Assembly: GCF_028009165.1 (NCBI RefSeq)
Contig: NC_079243.1
Coordinates: 1 to 64,000, forward strand
Origin: Akanthomyces muscarius
Lineage: Eukaryota > Ascomycota > Sordariomycetes > Hypocreales > Cordycipitaceae
Direction: 5' to 3'
Length of the DNA: 64,000 nt
The position numbers were made by a program, and so were the translations under genes. The notes below the pieces were generated by a model. It made no database searches and had not been told where the DNA came from. It saw only the letters and a list, made by a program, of their open reading frames with translations. Positions within the stretch are counted from its first letter, which is position 1, and every line of letters starts with the position of its first letter. Of this stretch, positions 47,131-57,861 are shown one piece after another.

Positions 47131-48573
47131 ATGATCTCCAAAACGAAAAAGCGTTCGCGTGCAACAGTAGAGGACAAGCGCGCTGACTGCCCTTTCGAAC
47201 TTCACGTTGCCTCGTTCCCTGTAGCACGTACCGGGAAGAATGGAAGGCCCTCGAAGAATAGGAGTAAGCCTGTGAATAGGAACGACGAAAAGACCACCAA
47301 GGCGAATTCGTTGTTTCAGCCCCCACTGTTTGCGCCTACTGGCAAATTTCGCTCTGACGCGACAATGGGCGTCTACTACCACATCGAGCCACGACAGGAC
47401 TGGACTAGCATGACCCGATACCATAGCTTCGTTCGTAAGCCTCTAATCTCGCCATTATTTATTACTGTGCTATAGTAACTAATTTGTGCTGTCGCAGTGA
47501 ACAGTGTGAAATATCTAAGTGGTGAATTTGTCTTTGTGGCCAATGACAATTGTATAGCGCGAGGTAAACTAGGGGAAGATCTGAATGCGCAAGTTGGACT
47601 ATGCAATGTCTGGGTCGCACAGATCCTCGAAGTTCGCGCCCTAGACGAGCGCCATGTTATGCACGCGTCTGCTGGATGTACTCCCCCGATGAGCTGCCTG
47701 CAGGACGTCGGCCGTACTACGGCAAGAACGAAATCATTCTAACCCTAACCCTCGAATCACCGTATGTGGGCGACTATAGCAACAGAGGCCTTTGCGCTAA
47801 CTCATGTAGTGGATATTATCAATGTTTTGAGCATAGTCCACCATGCTAAAGTCAGCCAATGGATCGAGGCTGACGACGAGGAAATCCCGGATGGCTTGTA
47901 CTGGCGCCAGGCGTTCGACTGTGGCACATCACAGCTGTCTGTATGCACAAGCAACAATCCCCGAGAAAGACATCACTAATCGGCCTAGGCTATTGCTCTC
48001 ATTTGCACATGTCGAACACCCGCCCACCCTGACAAGACGCTTGTCGGCTGCACGAACAGCGACTGTGGAGAGTGGATGCACATTGACTGTTTACGTGAGG
48101 ATGTGTTAAAGCGTGTGCACGACCGATTAGGCGGCGACAAGCTACACATACCTGCAGTGAAGATGAGCTTGACTGATACATATATGACTATGGAGCGACA
48201 GTCTGCCCAAGCACCACTAAACGCAGTCACGATGGAAGATGAGCGGCCCTCCGACACAATTTCCGGACAAGCCGAGACAAACACTGGTGTACTGGCAAAG
48301 TGCCGCGAAGAAAGTGATTCACGGTCGGCGGAACGGTCGCCGCCAGCGATATCACAAACCGCCAGGCACAGTAAATGTCTGCCCGGGCAGAAAACGGGAC
48401 GCCCACGGGAGTCTGAAGCGAAACCATACCTTGAGCTCTTCCAGGCAACACTGCGCATGAACGATGGACCAATGGTTTGGGAGATCAAGGATTTACGACC
48501 TAGCTTTGCTGGCAGTGCGAAGACGTGGTCAGAGTCAGTATTATGTCTGCTATGCGGCGCTGATATGAAATAA
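47131..48573 (+). pseudogene. BAH-PHD chromatin-reader gene, disrupted
   Basis: Exons 47131-47434, 47498-47761, 47810-47940 and 47989-48573, with introns of 63, 48 and 48 nt. A basic N-terminus is followed by a BAH domain (YYHIEPRQDW, YLSGEFVFVAND, VWVAQILEVRA, WMYSPDELPAGRRPYYG, LYWRQAFD) and a PHD finger (CTCRTPAHPDKTLVGCT...CGEWMHIDC) starting near 48010. BAH-PHD proteins bind modified histones; Neurospora EPR-1, which reads H3K27me3, has this architecture. Two lesions break exon 2: one base is missing in CATGTTATGC (about 47655), and CTAACCCTAACCC is inserted at 47739-47751. The unshifted frame stops at TAA 47740-47742. Together the lesions are frame-neutral, so exons 3-4 remain in frame. 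Probably a subtelomeric paralogue. Confidence 0.75.
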
Positions 48574-48721
48574 GAACGAGCCACTACGGAACAAAGTCTT
48601 TCCACTTACCTCCAGAAGCCTTTGAAACCTTAAGGTCGGTAGAAGAAGCCAGATACGATAGATAGCATGACTTTCCAGTACGTGTTCAGCCTCTCAAGGC
48701 CCACACGCCTCTGTGGGTCCG

Positions 48722-49204
48722 GTTTACTCAACGGTGGCTTGCCATCTCTGCCGCCAAATTGAGCATGACCTCGAGGCCAGGCGTGCGCCATATGGCCCGT
48801 CCGTCAATCAGATCTACGAATCCTACACACTGATAGCGCTCGGCGCGGTCTATGTGAAGCGCTAGAAGCTGAAGGAGGCGGAAGCCATATTGGTTCGTGC
48901 TGTGATTGGTTTCCAAACACGGAGCGGAGAGATAGACACGGGGATTCCGACCACGGCTTTGAGGGCCGGCGGCGTGTATAAGGGTTGCAGATGCTCTCAC
49001 GTGCGATGCGGTGTACCATATGGCCCTGCCAGAAGCGGAGGAGTCGTACATTTTCGTGATGCAGGAAATGGAAGAGGCAGTAAGAAAGGGTTCTATCGAA
49101 TCCGTTATCCTGAAACTCGAGTTCAGAGTCTTACATCGAGATGTAAGAGACTCGACGTTGCCGATACTCCCAGAAAGAGCAGCTGGATTTACGACAACGG
49201 CTAG
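48722..49204 (+). pseudogene. TPR-like gene remnant
   Basis: A plus-strand frame reads IYESYTLIALGAVYVKR, a TAG at 48863-48865, then KLKEAEAILVRAVIGF, the spacing and residues of a tetratricopeptide repeat. Further right another frame has ALPEAEESYIFVMQEMEEAV (about 49020-49090). The TAG sits where other TPRs have Gln or Arg before the KL(K/E)EAE helix. At least one frameshift and one stop mark it as dead. It may be the TPR tail of an NLR or kinesin-light-chain-like gene. Confidence 0.4.
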
Positions 49205-51796
49205 GGAGCAGAAAGGAAAAAAAAAATGAACAAATAGACAAATGGACAAGCTGTTGGCGGAAAGGCGGCATCCTGCCATCTTGCCAGGAATGATGAGCAG
49301 GCCATGATACAGTCAAAAGGCCACTAGCGCCTTGGCCAAGAGTTCGTGTGTCTCGGTGAAAAGCGTGGCATTTCGAGAAAGTAAGCTACGTAGCAGACCT
49401 TCTAGCCACAACACGGCTTTCGGCCACGACACGACTTTCGGCTACAGCATGACCTTTGGCCACAACACGACACCAGGAAACGCGGTGCAAGAATACGCCA
49501 GCGTGCTCTGGGCAAAAAGGATCAAGTGAGCAAATGCACAAGTGACAAGCCGAAAGCGACAAAGGCCGCCAGGAAATGGGATGCCGAGCCAGGAGCACTG
49601 CGCAGAAACAATTGGCAGGCTCGACAGCTCATCCCGGCGACCACCGTCCCAACGGATCCTGAGGAGCGCCCGCGTTACGCACAACTACGACCTCATCTAT
49701 TGCTGCAGAAAATAACCAGGAAGCATCATTCTGGATTTTCAACCAGCACCCGAAGTGCTAGGCATAACTTTAAACTTTACTCATATAGCAGACCGCCCGG
49801 ATGCGGAGTGCCCTGTCGATACTGTGCCTACCATGCAAGCACAGCCAACTGGTGCCCTAGGTGGCTTGCATCAAGATGTGGACGCAACCAAGCCAGGGAT
49901 GCTTAGCAAGATCAAGGTGGAGGATGAATAATAAGAGTATTCATATAATATTTTTGTTGTTTCTGGGAGAGACTTACCAGTAATCACTGTTTTATTTTTG
50001 CTCTTTTTCGGCTATTTTTGTGTCTGTTCTGGTAATTCTTTCATTCTTTTTCTTAGATCGACAAGAGCTATGCCGCTGCTTGACGTTAGTTGCACAGAAA
50101 ACGCTAATTTCATATCCTATAAAAATTATCACACAGTTGGAAGCAATACCAACGGAGTTCCGATTTGTTCTATTGTGAACTCTGGCCAATTACCTCACCA
50201 CGACAACGCCGCCCTCTTCAATGCCAAAGTCAACCGTGGCCTCTCCACCAGGACTTGAGCTCCCGTGACATCGGCACCAGTGTTGGTGCGATTGCGATGT
50301 CTAAAGTTTCAAAGAAGGACAGGTTGTGGGCATTGTGAAACTTTTTGTTCTGTGCATTCAATACCACCTTTGCACGTTTCTCGGAACAGCGTTCGCAGGC
50401 GATCCAAACTTGGGGCTGTCGTTGAAGCATGAATTTATCTCTGAAAGGAAAGCTAAAAGGACAACGCCAACGTAATAGAGGTTTGGGACGAAATGTCTTG
50501 TAGCATTTCATTGTTCCAACTGCCCCAGAGTTACGGAGTGCCTACGCAGCGTGCACACCACTGGTTCATGTCGGCTAGCGTGAGTAAAACACCAAAATGG
50601 CCTCGACAGAGGTTTAACATCCTGGGTATTTCAGTGCCTGCTCGATCTTCAGCGGCTAAATGCAGAGAAAATTCCAGTTGCAGGGATTGTTTACTTACAC
50701 CGGGCCGTTTTTTATATCCCTTAGTCCTCACTGCATGCTGGAAAATGAATAGAAGCCCCGGATCACTAATGAGGAGGCCACTTACATGCCGCTCTGCAGT
50801 GGATAGAAATGACAGATTTGGCTCTTGTAAGGAGGTAGTCAACATTACAGCATGATCACGTACTGCACGGTTCCGCGGCAGCGGCGGAGAGCGAATGGAC
50901 TGAGGCTGTAACGGGGGATACCGAGCGGAACAAGAATCCGGGGTTGACCTAAATCTGGTACAGTGGGAAATGTGATATATCTGTACGGTACAGCAAGTCT
51001 GAATTGCACACGAGATATTGAACCGGCAAATACCCATGCCACTCTCTTTTGCATTATTACTGGAACACACGATGAAGTGAGAACAAGGTATTTAATACAC
51101 TCAAACAAAAGAGAAGTTCAACTATAGACTATGTACATATATTAAGATATCCCCTATTTCGCGGAAGGAGGGGTGAGGTTCTGAGTCTTCTCAATCTTAG
51201 GCACAACCCCGAATCGCTGGTTACCTTGGTCCCAAAGTTTAAGGTGTGTAAGCTGTGTCTTGTATCTCGATAATGGACGTGGAAGGCCTTTCAGGTAGCT
51301 ACGTTGAAGACTGCAGAGTATGTTCAATGTTGTTGGTACGAGACAGTAAAGAGTCAACAAGGAAGTAACAAATGTTTGAAGAGCACGTTGGAGTGTATAA
51401 GAGAGGAGTGGGTGGGATGAGCTCGCGTTGAAGGAGACGAGCAGGCAGGGAGGTGAGCCGCTTAATAATGGGACTGACGTAAAAGTTACCTAAGCTGGGA
51501 AACGATTAAACTAAATAAAATAAAATAAAATAAACTAAGAGCGAATGACCTCGTTGAAGGGGGTGTGGAAAGAAGATAGAATACGCCATTCATCGATTAG
51601 ATTGGGTGTGCAGCGGCTAGCAAGCGTAGATCCGAATTATGGGTTTCTGCTTCGTCGAAAAAAGAGGCGTGTTGGTCACAATTGGCATTGTGTCGGATAA
51701 CGCTGTATCTGATGGCTCAGTACGTGTGAGGGAAGCAGGGGTTTAATGAGCGCCCCACCTCGAATACATGTAAATTAGCTTCAGTGAGAGCTCTCC
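49205..51796. other. Region without a convincing gene
   Basis: GC-normal DNA with several ORFs of 60-180 codons on both strands; none has domain signals, good starts and splice partners together. Features: a tandem GGCCACGACACGACTTTCGG-like repeat with four units near 49400-49475, AT-rich stretches near 49920-50030, and an AAATAAAATAAAATAAAATA run near 51510. Confidence 0.4.
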
Positions 51797-52153
51797 TTAG
51801 GAAACTCTCCTTTTCTCCTTGTGAACAATCAATTCATCCAAGCCGCACTCGACCTTGTTCGTGCCTTGTACCGTCACAGTACGCAAGCGTTCTGCCTGGG
51901 TGGCAAATTTGTCGTAACACTGCTGCCTGGCAGGCAGCAGTTTTCTAGACGTATTTAATGCCGGACTGTTAAGTTTAGGGAAGGAAAAGGACAAGCTTTT
52001 CAACAATAACAGAATCAATGACAGCTAACTGCCTCACAAAACGTGACACATTGTAGGTGTATGAGTCTGAATCGAGGATTCCTGCGACGTCGGAAGGAGC
52101 CAAGTATAAAGCAGACCCATGAGTAGCAAGCAGTGACGAATAAAAAATGCCAT
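51797..52153 (-). CDS. Possible small secreted protein (90 aa)
   Basis: A candidate two-exon gene: 52153-52050 and 51965-51797, with an 84-nt intron (donor GTGTCA, acceptor TTAACAG) that keeps frame exactly. The N-terminus MAFFIRHCLLLMGLLYTWLL is a strong signal-peptide-like segment. The mature part is about 65 residues, basic, with only two or three cysteines, ending KEKRRVS. The donor is weak and no homology is recognised, so this could be chance. If real, it would be a small secreted, effector-like protein. Confidence 0.3.
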
Positions 52154-52930
52154 GACATCAGAAATGGTCGGCTGTAGCTGGAAAGCCGCAGTAACCATGA
52201 TTTGAAATGGTGACATCACTGCTCCTCCTTTTGTTTGCCTGCCTTCTTCGGAGCTCGATCCGGATGACTGTGATTGGCTACATTCGGTACGTCACAGATA
52301 TCACGGCAAGGGCAGCCAGGCTCTAAGCATATCGTAGACGTCAGTTTGCTTGTTTTCTTGTATTTCATGACTGAATGAATGCCATTCAAGCGCTGCTGGA
52401 GCTTAGACAAGCAGACAAGCTAACGCTTCCCCCACCCCCCGAGTGGCAGCCCTGTGCCAATCTCTCTAATCCATATTCCATATTCCATTTAGATGGTTTT
52501 TCCTATGGATTAAGGTATTAAGAAGGGGTATTTGGCAGCAGCCACGCATACGGGGGGTTGCGTATGCTAGGCGCTAGCCTAATGCCATGGTCGATCCTCT
52601 TTACCATTAGAGAGGATAGACCTATATGTACCGCCTTGCTGATCAAGTGTCTGGGAGAGGTGGTGTCGTGATAATGATGCTGTTGATGCATATCAAACTT
52701 GCATAACTAACCGTAACTCGTATCCAACGAATTTGGACAAAAAGAAAAGAGGGGCTTCCAGACCGGCATAGTCGACTACATCGAACCCCGAGCTTCGACG
52801 ACTTGCGCTGCCAGACCTCGGCCTCGTTGCAACCTAACCGTCGCAGAAATCGAAGATGGAGCATAACCAGCAGGACAAAAGTACGTCATCTAGACCGAAG
52901 GCCTCAAGCATATGTAAACCGGTACTTTCT
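52154..52930. other. Intergenic, no gene recognised
   Basis: A minus-strand ORF (52410-52216) with CPCRDICDVPN and a second (52864-52643) are open but unsupported. Poly-C and short direct repeats (CCATATTCCATATTCCAT) occur near 52470. Confidence 0.4.
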
Positions 52931-52933
52931 GCC

Positions 52934-53000
52934 TTCTCAATACTCGTGCCACGCCCCCACTTTAAGATGAAAAGTGGAGGCGTGGCACGAGTATTGAGAA
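52934..53000. repeat. 30-bp-stem inverted repeat (hairpin)
   Basis: The left arm (52934-52963) begins TTCTCAATACTCGTGCCACG; the right arm (52971-53000) is its reverse complement with one mismatch. The loop is AAGATGA. As a minus-strand RNA the mismatch becomes a G-U pair, giving a fully paired 30-bp stem. There is no U run after either arm, so it does not look like an RNA polymerase III or bacterial-type terminator. It could be a transcribed hairpin (milRNA-like precursor) or the remnant of a palindromic element. Confidence 0.9.
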
Positions 53001-54080
53001 ATCAAGCTCTGTTCTGACTCTGAATTCTCCTCACGACTGAACTGTAGGACCAGCGGCGGCCGATTTGTTGTAAATGATGTTCCCACTGCATTGTTGGACG
53101 TGGTTTCGATCATGCTGCCGAGAATCAGAGGCAAGGGTGTCGTGCTTGCCAAAAGCGACTTATGTGGTGCCAAGTGCCAAACCTCATAGGACTGGAGCCG
53201 GTGTGCGTCACTTGAAAGCATACGTACTCACTCTACCCTTGTTTCAACGCATGCAAAGAGCCTTATTGAAGCCCTCTATTTTAAAGAAACAAAACAGGCT
53301 GCTGCATACGAGCTAGCCCTGCGTCAGACAACCACTGCGAATGTACTTAGCAGTTGAAAGTCCAACACTTCCCGATGATGTGCTTCATCTGCCGTTATTG
53401 GCTATAATCTAACACATGAAGATGCTGCCGCCTCCGGATTGACTCTCCGTCCCATGTTATTGGCCATTGCGTGCTGATCAGGTCGGTCGCCGAGCCACCT
53501 GCCCCGCCAGGGCGCCCCTTTATTTATTCTGGGCGAATGGCCACTGCAACCCACTCTTTTTTTTTTTTTCGCTGCTGGCTGCACGCCAGTTTGGTTGGCT
53601 GTCGCTTTCTTCCGGATAATTGCAATAGCGGCTGCATCATTCCCTTCCCTGAAAGGGGCCAAAAAAAAGTGGCTTCTTGCCTTCGCGTCACCCGGCATGG
53701 GGCAGTCGAGGCCTTCGGTCAACGGCGACACCGGCAAGCCCAAGGCCGAGAAGCCTTTTCACAGGGCGCAGACGACACATGTATACATGACAACAAACAC
53801 AAAAGAAACCACACCATCTCGATACTATCTGTACGTAGTATCTTATTGGCAGCGACGGACGCACTAACACAAAAATCTAATCGTGCGCTATCTATAAATC
53901 CCTGCCTCTGCTACTGCTAGAAGCGCGCTCGAGGTCGCCGAAACTAAAGCCTGCTAGTGTACATTGTACTATTTGAAATATAAAGCGGCTCAATTCAACT
54001 TTATCACCAAATCTAGCATGACTAGCACAACATCCAGAAGAGCCCAAGCTTACCACCTCGCCTGCAACCGCAACAGCATC
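53001..54080. other. Upstream region of the arrestin gene
   Basis: No gene recognised. T11-12 run near 53559. The last few hundred bases before 54081 probably include the arrestin promoter and leader, with an in-frame upstream ATG at 54018. Confidence 0.4.
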
Positions 54081-56144
54081 ATGTCGGTCCGCTCCGTCAA
54101 TCCCGCCGTTAGCTCCGTCGTCACCGAGGTGCTCAAGCCCATCGCTTCCGGTAGCGGCGTCTCCTGCTCCATCCTCCTCACAGAGCCCAATATTTTCCTC
54201 TCCGGGCTCGACCACAACAGGCGCGTTCAGCGCGAGAGCCAGAGCGGCACCGCCCTGCTGAGAGGCAGGCTGCGAATTGTCGTCAGCAAAAACACCAAGA
54301 TTAAGGCCGTACAACTCAAGCTGTTGGGTCGCGCTCGCACGGAGTGGCCGGGGGGGGGTCCCACCATCGAAGCAGGAGATTTTCGAGGAGAACACCCTGA
54401 GGACCCAGGTTCTTACCTTTTTCAACGCCATGAATAACGATTGGGCGACTGAGTATGGGAACCAGTGCACCTACGAGCTCAAGGCTAGCTCGGCCAGCTC
54501 GGCCAGCTCGAGCAGCACTAACTCGACAGCTCTGCCACGAGATGGCAGCTTTGCTTCTCCGGTCTCGCAGAAGAACGGCCTGACGGCCAAGGAGCTTAAG
54601 CGACTCTCCTTGCAAAGCGCCCAGTCGCGTAGCTTCGGCAAGGGCGACTACGGCGTCGATGTGACTACCCAAGCCAAGGGATTCAAGGTCTTCTACCCCG
54701 GTACCTATAACTATTCCTTTGAGCTCCCTATCGATCACTACCAGCTCGAGGTCATAAAGCTGCAGTACGGTTCTGTAAAATGGGAGCTCCACGTGAGCGT
54801 CATTCTCGCTGGCATCTTCAAGCCGAATCTGCACGGTATGAAGGAGGTGTCCATTGTGCGGTTGCCGGACCCGATGTCGCTCGAGACGACAGCCCCCATC
54901 TCTATCAGTCGCCAGTGGGAGGACCAGTTATACTATGATATCATCATCTCGGGGAAGAGTTTCCCTATTGGGTCAAAGATACCTATCGCTTTCAAACTCA
55001 CGCCCTTAGCAAAGGTTCAAGTCCATAGTGTCAAAGTGTACGTGACCGAATCCATTGAATACTGGACTGAGGACAAGCTCGCCACAAGAAAAGACCCGGA
55101 GCGCAAGATTCTTCTGTTCGAAAAATCCGCCGGCAAAGCCCTGGACCCGACATGGGCCTCCTCAGAAATCAACACGCTCTGTGGCGGCGAGCCGAGCGCA
55201 CAAGAGCGGCGCGAGGCACGAGGAATTGCGCAACAAAGACGGAACGTTGAAGCCTCACGAGCGCACACATCACCCGAGCCATTGCCGGAGCCGACTACGA
55301 GTCTACTGGGCGACCTTGACTTAGGGCTTGAGGGTCTGTGGGGATCAACGGAGATTGAGGTCAATGTGCAGATCCCGACTTGCAAGATGATGATCAAGAA
55401 CAGGGACCTGAGGCTGCATCCGGACTGCAGCTGGAAGAATGTTAATGTCTACCATTGGTTAAAAGTAGGTTCTGTGTAGCACTTCCCGCAGCTCAGGCCG
55501 GCGTGACTGACCAAACGGCGCAGATTGCCATGCGGATTAGTCGATTGGATCCTGAAGATTCCACGGGAACCAAGCGACGACGTTTTTCAATCAGCACTGA
55601 CTCTCCTTTTACAGTCCTCAATTGCCGGGCCACACAGGCTAATATCAACGTGCCCGCATACTCTGACCTAACTGGCCACTCAGCGCCACATCAGTCAGCA
55701 TGCGGCTGCCTGGATGCCGCTTCGATCGCTATGGACAGTTCTCTAAACCGGCACACGGGGACACAGACTAGTGCTGATATGGTCAACGACGTGCTACCTG
55801 TTCCTCATCAAACTGCGCATCTATCTAACTCGACCATTATTCCTGCCAGCGAGCCGCAAAGCCTAATAGATGCGACTGTGATTGGGCTTGGTATTCGGGG
55901 AGAGCCTCGGCCGATTCATCTGCTTCGAGCCCCGAGCTTCAGCCCTCCGGCCTTTAACAGCGATATAGCGCCGCCACCTGCCATTTTCATTCAGAATACC
56001 GTTGCTACGGAGACTCCAGTAGTTTCGCCACCTCCACAGTACGACGTCGTGATAAGGTCTCATTTTTTGTTGAGCCGGATCGACACTTTGTTCCTCTTTC
56101 CACTACGTGACATTGTGCTTGAAACCTACCCTTCTTCGTGTTAA
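54081..56144 (+). pseudogene. Arrestin-domain protein (alpha-arrestin, ART-type) with G-tract frameshift
   Basis: The N-terminal arrestin fold starts at the Met of MSVRSVNPAVSS (54081; an in-frame ATG at 54018 would add 21 residues). It includes ILLTEPNIFLSGLDHN, LLRGRLRIVVSK and KIKAVQLKLLGRARTEWP, where a run of nine G (54350-54358) shifts the frame. The other frame continues at once with PPSKQEIFEENTLRTQVLTF. The C-terminal arrestin part has GFKVFYPGTYNYSFELPIDH, SISRQWEDQLYYDI and GSKIPIAFKLTPLAKVQVHS. A 59-nt intron (55465-55523; GTAGGT, CTGAC) joins VYHWLK to IAMRISRLDPED. The tail has PPPQYD, a PY-like motif of the kind that recruits Rsp5/Nedd4 ubiquitin ligases. Alpha-arrestins direct endocytosis of nutrient transporters. 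Apart from the G run, the frame is intact, so sequencing error is possible. Confidence 0.8.
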
Positions 56145-56885
56145 ACATTATAGCTCGAGTTCCCTTGCGACATGTTGCGGTTCGATTGCGTCACGGAAGA
56201 ACAAATTCGAAAAGAAGAACGTGAGGAGACAGAGAGAGGAATTTGTCGTTCTGTCATAGTTCCGTCGTTCTCACTCAATACGCATGGCAAAGAGCCCATG
56301 GGAGCAAGGCACTCGACGGCATCCCATTGATGACTGCGACCGTCGCAACCAATACGGCGAAAAACGCCTCGCAGCCTGCAAATAGAGCTAAACAACTCCT
56401 ATGTGGAACTCCAGATAAGGCAGAAAGGCAGATAGACCGTAGCCGTCGCATGCAGCCCGGTAGCCGCTTCAGCCGAGAAACGCGAGTGACAAAGTGCAAT
56501 ATCCCGAGACATCTATTTTGGCGATGCATAATGACATGATCCTGCAAGGCTAAATGCCTGCTGCGCTGACCCGGTCATGTCTGTGTGCTCAATCGACGAT
56601 TGCAGCTGAATTCTCATCACGCAGCCACTGAGAAATCTTTTTTTCACATTCTAGCAGGTTCTTCGACGCCACCAAAGAAAGAGACTCAGTCTAGAAGTTG
56701 GCGAGAGAAATGTATTCCGCGCCAGGTCTAACACTTCTTGTCGAGTGTTGCAAAAGTTCCCTGGTCTGGCATTTAAGACCCACACCACAACCATGACAAC
56801 CGTATAAAGCTTCAACTATTTCTCTCTCCCTCGCCATGCTTTTGCATATTGCAACGTGTGCTATAGAACCAGTCGCTACACTACC
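56145..56885. other. Intergenic, upstream of an F-box gene
   Basis: No gene recognised. CT-rich TTTCTCTCTCCCTCGCC lies about 50 bp before the F-box ATG. Confidence 0.4.
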
Positions 56886-57467
56886 ATGAGCGCTGTTGCG
56901 TCCGAACTGGTTCACCTCGAGATACTACCAGCCGAGATACTCCTTTCTGTAGTCCAGTATCTGCATGTCAATGAAGTAAAGCAACTTTATGGCACCAGCA
57001 AACGGCTCAGGGAAGTTTGTCGACCATCCCTCTTCGCCCATGTGGGGTTCGAATTTGCTCAGGATGAGGCCCAAAAGCTAGAACGTCTTTTGGTATCAAG
57101 CATTTGCAAGCATGTCGTTTTGTTCACCTGCAGAGTAAAAAAGCGACTGAGACCCGGTATGTATGTGTACACGCTGGCTGAACTGACGCTGACATACGCC
57201 ATGGGACTCATAGTCTACGAACTTTTCGATCCCCAGGAATGCTTCGTTGATTTCATGTCATTCGGCAAGGCATACAAAGAGCTGTGGAACACATTCGAAA
57301 AGCAAAACGATACCGAAAATATCGGTCCACTATTGTCCAACGTTTTCTGCGCACTTCCCTGTCTGAAAGGAGTGAGGCTGGTTTTCTGCGAAACGCCAGA
57401 TCTTGGCGACTGGTTCTCGGAAGCCGAAATTACCATCTCAAACGATTTTTATATTGTCACCAAGTGA
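56886..57467 (+). CDS. F-box protein, short
   Basis: The ATG at 56886 (CTACCATGAGC) begins 193 residues. The F-box occupies about residues 10-50 (LEILPAEILLSVVQYLHVNE, VKQLYGTSKRLREVCRP). The rest (HVGFEFAQDEAQKLERLL, a central CALPCLKGVRLVFCETPD block) resembles the downstream region of fungal F-box/LRR proteins. Such proteins are usually several hundred residues long, so the stop at 57465-57467 probably cuts the protein. Another frame stays open to 57681 (HLATLLSDPEIFLTES), suggesting a frameshift or an unrecognised intron near 57440-57490. Likely a degenerating or truncated SCF substrate adaptor. Confidence 0.6.
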   Translation: MSAVASELVHLEILPAEILLSVVQYLHVNEVKQLYGTSKRLREVCRPSLFAHVGFEFAQDEAQKLERLLVSSICKHVVLFTCRVKKRLRPGMYVYTLAELTLTYAMGLIVYELFDPQECFVDFMSFGKAYKELWNTFEKQNDTENIGPLLSNVFCALPCLKGVRLVFCETPDLGDWFSEAEITISNDFYIVTK

Positions 57468-57789
57468 TTTTGGTGAGTTAAAACTCCAGACCCATCTAGC
57501 AACTCTCTTGAGTGACCCAGAAATATTCCTAACCGAAAGCAACTACACATGCCAGGGGGCCCATTTCCATCAAAGCCAAAAGTACACAAATCGGCCTGGA
57601 CGACACGTTCGACAGCGACGTTATTCCCTAGTCAAAGGTAGACCAGCACTTGCTTTTTCTGTTGAAGGCGTATGCAGATAACTGTACCTTATTCGAGAGC
57701 TAGGAATGAAGCAAACTTCTAGCCAACTGATTATTTAAAGAAGTATTTTTCCAGGCGTCAAACTTAACAAAGTTATTAGAAATAGAGAG

Positions 57790-57861
57790 AAGAAACTACT
57801 CTAAAGCTATTACGACAGCCTCATAATCGTTCTCGACGGCATGTGAGAGTGGTGGCCTACC
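57790..57861 (-). pseudogene. Untranslated remnant of ankyrin repeat 16
   Basis: After the stop codon of the NLR gene, the same frame continues as GRPPLSHAVENDYEAVVIALE and then another TAG. It is a recognisable ankyrin repeat beginning exactly at the stop, where sister repeats have Gln (KDNQGRT, KDRQGRT). A CAG to TAG change therefore shortened the protein. Confidence 0.8.

Noticed and set aside
50493..51108. Opposed ORFs of 87-179 codons
   Set aside because: Overlapping on both strands with no domain, signal peptide or splice pattern favouring either.
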